Assembly: GCA_029263015.1 (NCBI GenBank) | Contig: JAJCYI010000194.1 | Span: 1 to 62,753 of the forward strand | From: Saprospiraceae bacterium | GTDB lineage: Bacteria; Bacteroidota; Bacteroidia; Chitinophagales; Saprospiraceae | Reading direction: 5' to 3' | Length of the DNA stretch: 62,753 nucleotides | In this document: positions 33,615-42,307 of the stretch, in pieces | Numbering within the stretch: position 1 is the first letter of the stretch | Layout: the number at the start of each line of letters is the position of its first letter | Translations under genes and position numbers: made by a program | The notes under the pieces: generated by a model | What the model was told of the DNA's origin: nothing | What the model saw: the letters and a program-made list of their open reading frames with translations, nothing else | The model's database searches: none

Positions 33615-35588
33615 TTATTCGACTTTTTTAAGCACGATCTGTTCTCCCAATTTCTCCACAAAAAGATCAAACAGCTCTTTCACAGATATGTATTCTTCTG
33701 GGTAAAACTTCAATTGTTTGATGGACAGGTTAATATTGACATTCAAATGCCCCAGTTCTTTTTCTTGGACAGCATACAAAAATGACCCACCCTTATTTGG
33801 CAAATAAATCCGCACACTTTCCGGTAGTTCCTCAACCACATAACCATCTGGCAGTTTGACGCTGATGCTATGCTGTTCCCGAATGCTGTATGGAAAATCA
33901 ACAGGGTAGTACCTTTCTTTTGCCTTAAACGGGCTTTCCGTAAATGCCGAATAGACCACAGGCGAAAAATACATGAGGTCTCCCGCTACCATTGCTGCCT
34001 GGCCAATCGTGAAATCGACCGTATCTTTGAACACCTTGCCGATGGTTTTGGCCTCGCCTGACTTCACCTCATCCACTTTTACATCTACATACTTTTGTTC
34101 CAACCGTTTTGTCCAATGTTTACCTTCTGGGCCGTTGATGTAATGTGCCCTTTCTGGGATCGCATTATATCCACTATATGCGCCCATCAAGTTACCTGAT
34201 AAGCTACCCTCTTCTGACAGGGAGAGGTCCACAAAAAAAGCATCCACACTTGAGCCTGGGGCCTTAATGTCCATCCACCCTTTTTCAAGATGCCATCCTC
34301 TGCTATTGAGCGCTTCCCCGTCAGGATAGCCAATTGGTCTCAATGGGTTCGTTGCATCCAAAAAATATGGTTTGCCGTCAATGTCGGCATAGATCAGCAT
34401 GTGGTTGAACTGATCTTGGATCGGAGACTCTTCGTACATTTTTCCGTGCGACCTTGTGCTCGTTAGCACAGGGTTCGCCTCAATTCCTGCCTCTCGTAGC
34501 AATACCAGCAGCATCAGGTTCACCTGTGCGCTGTTCCCTTGTCCTTTTTCATACAATTTTTTGAGTTTTTCGGCCCCTCCAGATATGGAATACCGCCCAT
34601 TCCAACTTATTCTTTCAGTAATGTAATTATATGCAAATACAGCCTTTTCATATTGGGTTGACAATTCTTGGAGGGCAGCGGAAAGGGGTTGGGTGATTTC
34701 TTTGAAATAACTTTTCTTCAAATAGTGGTGGCCAAAATATTCAGATGTTTCCAACTCTTTCTTGAAATTTTCCCAAGTATCGGTAACTTTTTCAACCCGG
34801 CCATCCAAATAACGTATTGCTGATAGTTGGAACCTAATCCTTGCTCGATAATCGTTCATTGTTGTGATGTACGACTCTGGCTGCATCGCTGGGGCATTTT
34901 CAAAAACAAAGTGCCCAGGCTTGATCGTACAGATACCGTTAATGCCCTCGAAAACTTTAAGATCTTTTTCATCTTTGGTAAGCGCCATGGCCTCATTGCC
35001 TTGAAAAAAATAAGAGTAATCCAATATGGCAGGGCTGTCCATTCTTATTTCACTATAGCGAACTGGAATGCCTTCTTGGAAAAACCAATCTTCAGGTTCG
35101 TAATAGCGGTCAGAAGTGATAAAATACGAATATTCTATAACACATCCCTCTTGCATTTTAGGGAAGGTGAAATTTGCAGAAGACCACCATTTATTTACCT
35201 TTTCGATAAAAACATCATTTTTGGTCAGGCTGGTCTTCGAGCCATCAGGCAAGAAAATGCACGCTTCGTCAAAAAAGAATCCCTCGCTTTTTTTATGGCT
35301 ATAATATGGAATGCTCACATCACCATAACTAAATCCTTTTTTGTTCAAAATCTTGATCCGGCGGTGGCGTTTTTTTCTAACCATAACCCTTCCATCGATG
35401 GTAATATCTACCGTCTCATAATCACACAGTACCACCGCTTCAGCAGACGTATCACGCTCATATACTTTCATGGACAGGTCATCTGGTGGGATAATTCCGA
35501 AATTGATCGGAGGTGTATAAACCCGTTGACCAAACAGGGTGAAACAAGGAAAGAAGATAACAAAAAAAAGAAGGGCAGGAAAGCGCAT
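33615..35588 (-). CDS. Exported DUF3857 / transglutaminase-like protein
   Basis: About 657 residues from the ATG at 35588 (MRFPALLFFVIFFPCFTLFG, a signal peptide); the ATG 36 bases upstream only adds a non-hydrophobic tail. DUF3857 domain spans ~50-230 (DITIDGRVMVRKKRHRRIKILNK split, EYSYFITSDRYYEPEDWFFQ). Then follows a transglutaminase-like core where the catalytic Cys position reads GQGNSAQVNLMLLVLLREAG, with no Cys. The His and Asp positions remain (FNHMLIYADIDGK, YFLDATNP). So it is probably a non-catalytic binding or scaffold protein of the periplasm or outer membrane, as many Bacteroidota homologues seem to be. Its role is unknown. Confidence 0.87.
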   Translation of the reverse strand: MRFPALLFFVIFFPCFTLFGQRVYTPPINFGIIPPDDLSMKVYERDTSAEAVVLCDYETVDITIDGRVMVRKKRHRRIKILNKKGFSYGDVSIPYYSHKKSEGFFFDEACIFLPDGSKTSLTKNDVFIEKVNKWWSSANFTFPKMQEGCVIEYSYFITSDRYYEPEDWFFQEGIPVRYSEIRMDSPAILDYSYFFQGNEAMALTKDEKDLKVFEGINGICTIKPGHFVFENAPAMQPESYITTMNDYRARIRFQLSAIRYLDGRVEKVTDTWENFKKELETSEYFGHHYLKKSYFKEITQPLSAALQELSTQYEKAVFAYNYITERISWNGRYSISGGAEKLKKLYEKGQGNSAQVNLMLLVLLREAGIEANPVLTSTRSHGKMYEESPIQDQFNHMLIYADIDGKPYFLDATNPLRPIGYPDGEALNSRGWHLEKGWMDIKAPGSSVDAFFVDLSLSEEGSLSGNLMGAYSGYNAIPERAHYINGPEGKHWTKRLEQKYVDVKVDEVKSGEAKTIGKVFKDTVDFTIGQAAMVAGDLMYFSPVVYSAFTESPFKAKERYYPVDFPYSIREQHSISVKLPDGYVVEELPESVRIYLPNKGGSFLYAVQEKELGHLNVNINLSIKQLKFYPEEYISVKELFDLFVEKLGEQIVLKKVE

Positions 35589-35674
35589 GTTGTTGATTTT
35601 TTGATGATAAATAATACGCTGCACCGAAGCGATGCAGCCAATAAATTGCGCCTAAAGGTAGGGAAATGTTTTTT

Positions 35675-35728
35675 GGTTCTTGGTTGCATAGTGCGTGGAC
35701 TTATTGCACAACGCCCTAACCAAGAACC
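35675..35728 (-). terminator. Hairpin between the PorE-like and DUF3857 genes
   Basis: GGTTCTTGGTT and its exact complement (11 bp) with a 32-base loop, downstream of the PorE-like stop. No T-run on the minus strand, so possibly a processing hairpin. Confidence 0.5.
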
Positions 35729-35756
35729 CAGAACCAAAAACTAAAAACCAAAAAAA

Positions 35757-37736
35757 TCACTGCTGCTCCAAAATGGTAAAGGCAGTCCGCCGATTCAATT
35801 GGTGCTCATCTTCACCGCAGCGGTTACAAAGGCAGTCAGCCTTGGGCAGGGACTCACCAAATCCTTTAGCCTGGAGGCGACCGGCTGGAATGCCCTGAGA
35901 TACGAGGTAGTCCACAGCAGATTGGGCGCGCTTTTGGCTGAGTTCTTCATTGTACTCATCATTGCCACGGCAATCGGTGTGGGAGGAAAGCTCGATGCGG
36001 ATAGAGGGGTTCAGTTCGAGGTTGCGAGCCAACTTGTTGAGCGTGGGTCGGGCATCGTCGCGGATGTTCGATTTGTCGAAGTCGTAATAAATGTCTTCGA
36101 GCACGATTTCCTTGTTGATGAATATGCGGTCGAGTTCCACCTCCACTTCAAAAGTCTGCACAGGGTTGTCGGGATCTTTGCCGATACCACGGGATGAGAA
36201 AGAAGTCTCGGAGGTCAAGTAGCCATCCTTTGAACCGAGGAAGTTGTAGTCAGTATCCTCTGCCATTTCAAAAGTAAAAAAACCATCTTCACCAATCGTA
36301 AACTCTTTGGGTTTCCCATCAAAAGTAACTTTCACCATCGAACCTGGTAGAGGTTTCCTGCCAAGTACTTTACTGTCTGGATTATCAGGATCAGCAAATA
36401 TTTTTTCAACCACATATCCTTCCAAGATAAGTTTGTATTCCGCCAATGGCACCGCCGGTTTTTCAGGTTCTGGTGGCGGTATGCGTTTTTCAAATTTGTA
36501 AATATCATCATTGCCCGTGCCATCGGGGCGGTTGGAAGTAAAATAACCGACTTGCAGCACCTCTCCAGCTTTCCGTCCACCTGCATCGACAATCAGCCCA
36601 AAATCATCAGAACCTGAATTGAGTGGCGGCTTCAAGTTTTTTACCGGCACCCAAGCCCCATTTGCCATTTGCCAAGTCTTGAAGATATCGAGTCCACCCA
36701 TGCCAGAATGGAAATCGGAAGAGAAATAAAGCGTGTCGCCATCGAACGATGGGAATTTTTCATTGCCAATGGTATTGATGCTGCGCCCCATCAACTTAGG
36801 TTCTCCCCAGCCATCGGCAGCGCGCTGGCTCACCCAAATGTCGTAGCCCCCCCACCCTTCATCGGAATTACAGGAGAAATACAACATCCCCCCATCAGCA
36901 GTAATGGCGGGATGACCATAGTTAATGCCTTTTTGCACGAAATTCAAAACCGCAGGGACCGTCCAATTATCCCCAGTGTATTTGCTCATCATGAGTTTGC
37001 AAAAATTGTCTTCTTTTTTATCGCCAAAACAACGGGTAAAATACATTTCAGTAAAATCCTTGTTGAATACGGCAGCGCCCTCATTATATGGTGTATTTAT
37101 TTGGTTATCAAACACTTCTACACTGCTTGTTTGCATGTCCGCAACAAAAAGGTCTGAGAAATCCCCGCCAGTCCAATTATAGGTATCATCACCAGTTGAT
37201 GCACTCCGGTCGGACGAAAAGACCAGTTGGCGATCTTTGTAAAGCGTGGGGGCATAATCGGCACCGTGGCTGTTAAAGTCAGTCGGCACCACAGAATAAG
37301 CCTTCGATTTTTCACCGGCCCAGCCCAAGGCTATTTTGCAAGCGGCGATCTCCCTACGGTATTCATAAGGGCTGCCGATTTCAATTCCCAGTTCTTTGAA
37401 TGCCTTCATGGCATCCACATATTGTTCCATGGCTTTCAGGCTAAAGGCATACTCTCGGAGCGCATCCACATCATAACCATTATCGTAAGCAATCTTGTAC
37501 CAATCAGCGGCAGATGCAGGCTTGTTCAGCATGCGGTAACTTTCACCGAGCAAGAATGCTTTTTTGCCTTTTTCGACCCTGCTTTTGGATTTTTTGTATT
37601 CTTTCTGGAGCATGTCCACGGCTACGGCATATTGTTTCCGTTCAAACGCAAAACCGCCATCTTTTACTTTTTGGGTATAAGTACAGGCACTTATCAAAAT
37701 GGCCAAAAGGAAACAAGAGGTAAGGATAGTTTTCAT
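35757..37736 (-). CDS. PorE-like OmpA-family lipoprotein (TPR, beta-propeller, CRD, OmpA)
   Basis: About 659 residues from ATG 37736. A lipobox (LISAC18) is followed by TPR helices to ~145 and a WD40-like/PD40 propeller (~150-420, for example YAPTLYKDRQLVFSSDRS, MYFTRCFG, LYFSSDFHSGMGGLDIF). A carboxypeptidase-regulatory-like domain follows (~435-525, LEGYVVE..KPLPGSMVKV), then an OmpA peptidoglycan-binding domain (~545-655, ELSSHTDCRGNDEYNEELSQKRA). This exact order matches PorE, the T9SS component thought to anchor the machine to peptidoglycan. Several T9SS substrates in this window make that role plausible, but other OmpA lipoproteins share parts of it. Confidence 0.85.
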   Translation of the reverse strand: MKTILTSCFLLAILISACTYTQKVKDGGFAFERKQYAVAVDMLQKEYKKSKSRVEKGKKAFLLGESYRMLNKPASAADWYKIAYDNGYDVDALREYAFSLKAMEQYVDAMKAFKELGIEIGSPYEYRREIAACKIALGWAGEKSKAYSVVPTDFNSHGADYAPTLYKDRQLVFSSDRSASTGDDTYNWTGGDFSDLFVADMQTSSVEVFDNQINTPYNEGAAVFNKDFTEMYFTRCFGDKKEDNFCKLMMSKYTGDNWTVPAVLNFVQKGINYGHPAITADGGMLYFSCNSDEGWGGYDIWVSQRAADGWGEPKLMGRSINTIGNEKFPSFDGDTLYFSSDFHSGMGGLDIFKTWQMANGAWVPVKNLKPPLNSGSDDFGLIVDAGGRKAGEVLQVGYFTSNRPDGTGNDDIYKFEKRIPPPEPEKPAVPLAEYKLILEGYVVEKIFADPDNPDSKVLGRKPLPGSMVKVTFDGKPKEFTIGEDGFFTFEMAEDTDYNFLGSKDGYLTSETSFSSRGIGKDPDNPVQTFEVEVELDRIFINKEIVLEDIYYDFDKSNIRDDARPTLNKLARNLELNPSIRIELSSHTDCRGNDEYNEELSQKRAQSAVDYLVSQGIPAGRLQAKGFGESLPKADCLCNRCGEDEHQLNRRTAFTILEQQ

Positions 37737-37910
37737 AAAATACACTGGGTTGGAGAATTGAAGGATTGGTTTTCCTTAAATGCCAATTTCAACTCTGTTT
37801 TATACTAATCCAAAAACGCTTCACTTAGAGGTTTGTTGCTGAAAGGCGGCTGTTCTATTGTCAACGATGGCATTTATTATGACTTACTTGGATTGCTATT
37901 GTCCCTAAAT

Positions 37911-37947
37911 AAAAACAGGCACAAGTATCTGAACCTGGGCCTGTTTT
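37911..37947 (-). terminator. Terminator of the Pmp3-type gene
   Basis: Minus strand: AAAACAGGCC...GGCCTGTTTTTATTT-like hairpin whose right arm runs into TTTTT, 15 bases after the stop at 37963. Confidence 0.65.
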
Positions 37948-37962
37948 AGATTTTTATTGATT

Positions 37963-38361
37963 TTATTTTTTCCCTAAAATAATGACAAGGGTGTAAATCA
38001 ACCCTGGCACATAAAACAATAGGGTAAGGAGCAATGAAAGCCAAAACCGTCTATTAATTTCATCTTCATAAAGGTACATGCCCAATGGTGGAATAAAAAT
38101 GGTAATGATTACCAATAGAAGGGTATCTTCGTCTGAAGCACCAGATTTGTAGTCCTTGATAGCACGTTTGATGCTTTTTTTCATTTCTTTCCTCTTGATC
38201 CTCCTTTCCTTCTTGCTCATTTTGTTCCAGTCTTCTTTGGTTTTTTTTACAAGCTCAGTTGGGTCATTTGCACTGGGCGAAGAGCTGGCAGAAACAGCGA
38301 ATGAATCAGTTGAAAATAGGCAGAAAGTCAGAAAGACCAGGGCGAGATAAAATTTATTCAT
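37963..38361 (-). CDS. YqaE/Pmp3-type small membrane protein with signal peptide and basic linker
   Basis: 132 residues: a signal peptide (to ~22, DSFAVS), a highly charged helix (~35-75, KKTKEDWNKMSKKERRIKRK), then two hydrophobic helices of the Pmp3/YqaE type (LLLVIITIFIPPLGMYLYED and FWLSLLLTLLFYVPGLIYTL). Classic Pmp3 is only ~55 residues and affects membrane potential under salt or cold stress; here it has a long exported front part. This longer form is common in Bacteroidota. The function is unknown beyond a likely inner-membrane stress role. Confidence 0.82.
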   Translation of the reverse strand: MNKFYLALVFLTFCLFSTDSFAVSASSSPSANDPTELVKKTKEDWNKMSKKERRIKRKEMKKSIKRAIKDYKSGASDEDTLLLVIITIFIPPLGMYLYEDEINRRFWLSLLLTLLFYVPGLIYTLVIILGKK

Positions 38362-38393
38362 AATATTGATTTTTTTTAGTGAAAAGTCATAAA

Positions 38394-38555
38394 TAAGTAG
38401 TCGAGCTTAAATACTTTCCAGTTTTTGTCGAGCTTATTTTTCTGAAGTACAAGGCAAAAAAAGTGAACATAGTGGTGCTATGCAAGCTTTTTTTAACGCC
38501 GCAATTCAGGAAAATAAGCCGAGAAAAGCGGAAATTATTTAACCTCGATTACTTA
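38394..38555. repeat. Palindromic element of the TAAGTAG/GCCTTG family, copy 2 (inverted)
   Basis: 162 bp. TAAGTAGTCGAGCTTAAATA at the left pairs with TATTTAACCTCGATTACTTA at the right. On the minus strand the interior reads GTTAAAAAAAGC, CATAGC, TTTTTTTGCCTTG, in the same order as copy 1. It lies in the 604-base gap upstream of the Pmp3-type gene. Confidence 0.8.
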
Positions 38556-38694
38556 AGTTGTCCGACTTACTTGGTTCAAATTTCAAAAGAACAAAAAAAA
38601 TACACTTTGCCAAAACTACCGGGTGTTTGAAACTTGAACCTATAGGGATTTACCACCTGAATCATTAGGCATCTTTCCTAAATAAATTTAAGGC

Positions 38695-38778
38695 ATGGAA
38701 ACAAGGATCTTTTTGTCAGATGATGCCTTTTTTGAAGGAATAGCCGAAGCTATTGCTGAAAAAAATAACGAAGTATGA
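38695..38778 (+). other. Small unassigned ORF (27 codons)
   Basis: METRIFLSDDAFFEGIAEAI-AEKNNEV, in the gap before the MATE gene. The start resembles the first residues of small Bacteroidota helix-turn-helix proteins, so it could be a remnant. The remainder of 38556-38965 shows nothing else I can support. Confidence 0.25.
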
Positions 38779-38965
38779 CGGAAAAAGACTGTTTAGCTGA
38801 CTTATAGTTATTTAGGAAAGATGTCTATTATTGTTAAAAGATGCATTTCAATCCAATTCTCCTCTTTTTTGAATAAATGCAATCTTAGGCATGCTGCCTT
38901 ATTGAATTGTTTCTTCGCTACCAACCAAGGCTACCTTGTAACTTCGCCCCATAAATCACCTCACG

Positions 38966-40264
38966 TTGAACAAAAAAATACTCCGGCTCGCCATTCCCAA
39001 CATCCTGAGCAACCTTTCCGTGCCACTCCTTTCTACCGTGGACACTGCACTGATGGGGCGACAGGAATCAGCAGCCTACATTGGTGGAGTCGCGATCGGT
39101 GCACTTATTTTCAATTTCATTTATTGGAGCTTTGGCTTTCTGCGCATGGGCACGACTGGCCTGACCGCCCAAGCAATGGGCGAGGGGAATAAGTCTTCCA
39201 TGGCCAATATTTTGGGCAGGGCAATAGTGACGGCAATAGCTGGGGCACTGATGGTTTTGTTACTGCAAATTCCGCTGGCAGAGTTGAGCTTTGGTCTGTT
39301 GGACGCAAGTGTTGAAGTGGAAGATTTGGCAAAAGAATATTTTTACATCCGCATCTGGGCGGCACCAGCCACCTTGGCATTATACGCTTTTATGGGCTGG
39401 TTTTTCGGGATACAAAATGCCATTTACCCACTCATTCTCACCATAGTCATAAATGTAGTCAACATCATCTGCAATATCTGGTTCGTCAATTACCTGGGCA
39501 TGAAAGCCGATGGGGTGGCCCTGGGCACAGTGATCGCACAGTACACAGGTGTGGCCGTTGCATTGGCCCTATTTCGCTACCGCTATTTCGATATGGTGAA
39601 ATACATGAGCCGTAAAATCATCTTTGAACTTGCGGCATTCCGCAGGTTCCTTGCGCTCAACCGCGATATTTTCTTCCGCACTTTTTGCCTCATTTTCGCT
39701 TTCGCTTTTTTTGACAACCAGTCTGCCGTGCAGGGTGATCTTGTTTTGGCAGTGAACAGTGTACTTCTGCAATTCGTCAACTGGATGTCTTACGGCATCG
39801 ATGGGTTTGCCTTTGCTACAGAAAGCTTGGTCGGAAAATATTTAGGTGCAAAAGATTGGCCCAACCTTAACAAGGCCCTGCGCCGTTCCTTCATCTGGGC
39901 AATGGGTTTTGCGGTCCTGTACAGTTTGTTTTTCTGGGTCGCCGGCGATTCATTGCTATACATTTTCACCGATCAGGAAAACATCATCAAAGTAGCTTCT
40001 GGCTTTTTGATCTGGATGGTGCTCTTCCCCATTTTTGCCACGCCAAGTTATATCTGGGACGGCATTTACATTGGGTTCACAGCCTCGGCAGCCATGCGAA
40101 ATGCAATGGTAGCGGCATTGATTATTTACCTGGCATTCTATTTTGCCCAACAATATTTTTTCGAGTGGGGAAACAATGGATTGTGGCTATCTCTATTGGT
40201 ATTCATGGCAGCAAGGGGAGGCGTACAATGGGTGGTTTACAACAAAACGATCAGGGTCGCTTGA
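38966..40264 (+). CDS. MATE-family multidrug efflux transporter
   Basis: 432 residues with twelve hydrophobic helices in two halves, typical of DinF-like MATE pumps: LAIPNILSNLSVPLLSTVDTALMG at the start (MATE helix 1-2), GTTGLTAQAMGEGN, and the second half from about 230. It exports cationic drugs or metabolites using Na+ or H+. The only start consistent with the conserved N-terminus is a TTG at 38966: an in-frame TAA lies ~30 bases upstream and no ATG or GTG intervenes. It converges with the LETM1-like gene and shares a terminator with it. Confidence 0.92.
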   Translation: MNKKILRLAIPNILSNLSVPLLSTVDTALMGRQESAAYIGGVAIGALIFNFIYWSFGFLRMGTTGLTAQAMGEGNKSSMANILGRAIVTAIAGALMVLLLQIPLAELSFGLLDASVEVEDLAKEYFYIRIWAAPATLALYAFMGWFFGIQNAIYPLILTIVINVVNIICNIWFVNYLGMKADGVALGTVIAQYTGVAVALALFRYRYFDMVKYMSRKIIFELAAFRRFLALNRDIFFRTFCLIFAFAFFDNQSAVQGDLVLAVNSVLLQFVNWMSYGIDGFAFATESLVGKYLGAKDWPNLNKALRRSFIWAMGFAVLYSLFFWVAGDSLLYIFTDQENIIKVASGFLIWMVLFPIFATPSYIWDGIYIGFTASAAMRNAMVAALIIYLAFYFAQQYFFEWGNNGLWLSLLVFMAARGGVQWVVYNKTIRVA

Positions 40265-40271
40265 TAAATTC

Positions 40272-40305
40272 AGAAGCGACGCTTTTTTAAAAAATCGTCG
40301 CTTCT
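40272..40305. terminator. Bidirectional terminator between MATE and LETM1-like genes
   Basis: AGAAGCGACG and its exact complement flank CTTTTTTAAAAAAT, giving a T-run on either strand. It reaches the last base of the LETM1-like stop codon. Confidence 0.75.
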
Positions 40306-40694
40306 CAAGTCACTGTTTCAGGCTTATCTTCAACCTCTTCTTCTTTTGCTTTCTCAAATACTTTCCTGAGCCTATGCGGCAGCAAACTGAATTTTTTGCC
40401 CAAAAACTTCTCTAGTGTAATGGCCAACAACACATAGCCCTGTGTTGCGCCAGGCATTGGAACGATTACGAATACGAAAAAAGGGAGTATCCTCGGAATA
40501 TCCTTTAGCTGTTTCATCGCCGCCTTCATCTCTTCTTCCGAAGGTCTTTCCGACACATCCCGCATCAACAAGAGACCCTGGCCTTGTTTCACAAAAGTAT
40601 TCACCATACGACGCGTCTCGATGCCTTCCATCACAAAGGCCCAAAGCATCAACTGGGGGTACTTGATAATTTTTTTTATACGTTTGAGCGGCAT
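40305..40694 (-). CDS. LETM1-like protein
   Basis: About 129 residues from the ATG at 40694 (MPLKRIKKII); an ATG 27 bases earlier is possible. The part LKDIPRILPFFVFVIVPMPG followed by VLLAITLEKFLGKKFSLLPHRLRKVF resembles the C-terminal ribosome-binding/membrane part of mitochondrial LETM1 (LLPF..F..VP ... LLP). Small LETM1-like proteins occur in Bacteroidota without known function. It has one hydrophobic segment and a charged tail. Converges with the MATE gene; a divergent or operon partner is not evident. Confidence 0.65.
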   Translation of the reverse strand: MPLKRIKKIIKYPQLMLWAFVMEGIETRRMVNTFVKQGQGLLLMRDVSERPSEEEMKAAMKQLKDIPRILPFFVFVIVPMPGATQGYVLLAITLEKFLGKKFSLLPHRLRKVFEKAKEEEVEDKPETVT

Positions 40695-40760
40695 GCTGTT
40701 CTCCTTGTTTTGATAGTACAAAGTAACAGCCTTTTTAGGTGGGATACTATTTTAATGGAG

Positions 40761-40820
40761 AATTGAGAAATTGGAAATTATTGACTACTGAGGTATTTTC
40801 AATTTCCTAATTTCTCAATT
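40761..40820 (-). terminator. Hairpin at the 3' end of the dipeptide epimerase gene
   Basis: AATTGAGAAATT-GGAAATT and AATTTCC-T-AATTTCTCAATT pair over about 19 bases with one bulge. The structure begins inside the last codons of the epimerase gene. Confidence 0.6.
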
Positions 40821-41834
40821 TCCATCATATCGAATGCCCAGTCCATTTCCTTCTGGCAACATAACTGCACCATCGGCCAAAACCTTGACCCCAGTAGCGG
40901 GATCACTTGCTAAAAGCAACGAGCCATCCATGTCCACATAATCCAAAAGGGGCAGCAACTGGGCAATCGCCGAACAACCGACGCTACTTTCCACCATGCA
41001 ACCAACCATCACCTTCAGTCCCAGGTTTTTAGCGTGCTCGATCATTCGGAGCGCAGGGGTGAGGCCACCACATTTCATCAGTTTGATGTTGATTCCGTGG
41101 AAATGATTGACACATTGGATCACCGAGGATTCGTCCACACAAGCTTCATCTGCAATCACTGGCAAGACAGAATTTTTGTACACTTCTTTCATGCCTTCCC
41201 AATCATCTGCTTTCAATGGCTGTTCAATAAACTCAACCCCTATATCTTTCATTATCTGAGAATTACGGATGGTTTCTTCCGCTGTCCAGGCGCAGTTGGC
41301 ATCGATACGAAAAACCGCTTTGGTGTGCTTGCGGAGTTCTTTGAGGATCGACATATCATCAGGTGTCCCAAGCTTGATTTTATAAATATCAAAACGGGTA
41401 GCCTTCAATTTTTTGATCATCTTCGCAATAGGGGCGATGCCCAAGGTGTAGCTCGTTTTTATGAGACTATTTGCATTAAGTTCCCAAATTTCGTGGCTGG
41501 GCTGATTGCAAATTTTACCGTAAAGATCGTGGGCAGCATTGTCGATGGCACATTGCAGAAAGGAGCTATTGCCAACATGCGGTTTCATGTACTTCCAAAA
41601 ATTAGAGGGATTGTCAAAAGCGTAGGCCTCGATGGGAGATTTGAGATCCTGTGCATGCAGGAGCATCTTATCCCGGTCAACACCATAATAACTATGTTCG
41701 GATGCTTCGCCGAAGCCTGTTTTGCCAGCCGCGGACAGGCCAACAATCAAAGCCCGCCGTTCAGCGTATGAATCGCGGGAAATGGTAAAAGCCTCTTTGA
41801 GCTGGAGGGTAATGGGGTGTATATCTATTTTCAC
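40815..41834 (-). CDS. L-Ala-D/L-Glu (dipeptide) epimerase, enolase superfamily
   Basis: About 339 residues from a GTG at 41834 (reading KIDIHPITLQLKEAF, the usual family start); an ATG at 41936 would add 34 residues with no family match. Catalytic residues of the MLE/dipeptide epimerase group are in place: Lys in YKIKLGTPD, Asp in FRIDANCAW, Glu in EFIEQPL, Asp-Glu in VIADEAC and Lys in INIKLMKCGG, with the DMDGSLLLASDPATG end. It converts L-Ala-D-Glu from peptidoglycan recycling to L-Ala-L-Glu so that peptidases can use it. No other recycling genes are next to it. Confidence 0.9.
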   Translation of the reverse strand: MKIDIHPITLQLKEAFTISRDSYAERRALIVGLSAAGKTGFGEASEHSYYGVDRDKMLLHAQDLKSPIEAYAFDNPSNFWKYMKPHVGNSSFLQCAIDNAAHDLYGKICNQPSHEIWELNANSLIKTSYTLGIAPIAKMIKKLKATRFDIYKIKLGTPDDMSILKELRKHTKAVFRIDANCAWTAEETIRNSQIMKDIGVEFIEQPLKADDWEGMKEVYKNSVLPVIADEACVDESSVIQCVNHFHGINIKLMKCGGLTPALRMIEHAKNLGLKVMVGCMVESSVGCSAIAQLLPLLDYVDMDGSLLLASDPATGVKVLADGAVMLPEGNGLGIRYDGN

Positions 41835-41936
41835 TGGAGTATAATTTGACGAGGGTTTACGGTTTGGGACAAGTTCTGTTACAGTCGAAATGTTAAGGGC
41901 TTGTGCTAGTAATAAGTAAACGAAGTGAAAATCCAA

Positions 41937-42307
41937 AGTAGAGAAAAAGAACGAATATCAGGCGAAAAGGGCATCATTGCGCAAGTCATTTTTTGGTGTT
42001 GAGTGCTTGAGGATACAGCCTGAAATCTACCTTCTTCTTTTTGCGAATAAGCAGCACATGATTCTGTTTGAGCGTTCAAATTGTAGTTTTGTCAACCATC
42101 TATTTGTTTAACATACGGTGGGAAATAGACAAGTACAAAAAATAATCAGCTTTCTTTTTGGTGATCCCAATTGTATTTCGCAGTTTTACCACATAGTGTA
42201 TTATACACGTTTACTTTCCTGAAAAACGCAACTATTTTGTTCTTCCCCATTTCATTTCCGAAATCGAATTTTTTTTAAGCTATTTTTTCAACTAAACTCA
42301 ATAATGT
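41937..42307. other. Gap upstream of susC: promoter region
   Basis: No gene seen. TAGTTTTG (42084-42091, plus strand) is an exact -7 consensus, though without a well-spaced -33. GTGTATTATACAC (42196-42208) is a perfect 13-bp palindrome and a possible operator. No sigma/anti-sigma pair, which often accompanies SusC genes, is present in this region. Confidence 0.4.

Noticed and set aside
34827-35744. 305-codon plus-strand frame opposite the DUF3857 gene
   Set aside because: No domain or signal; the opposite strand encodes a complete exported protein.
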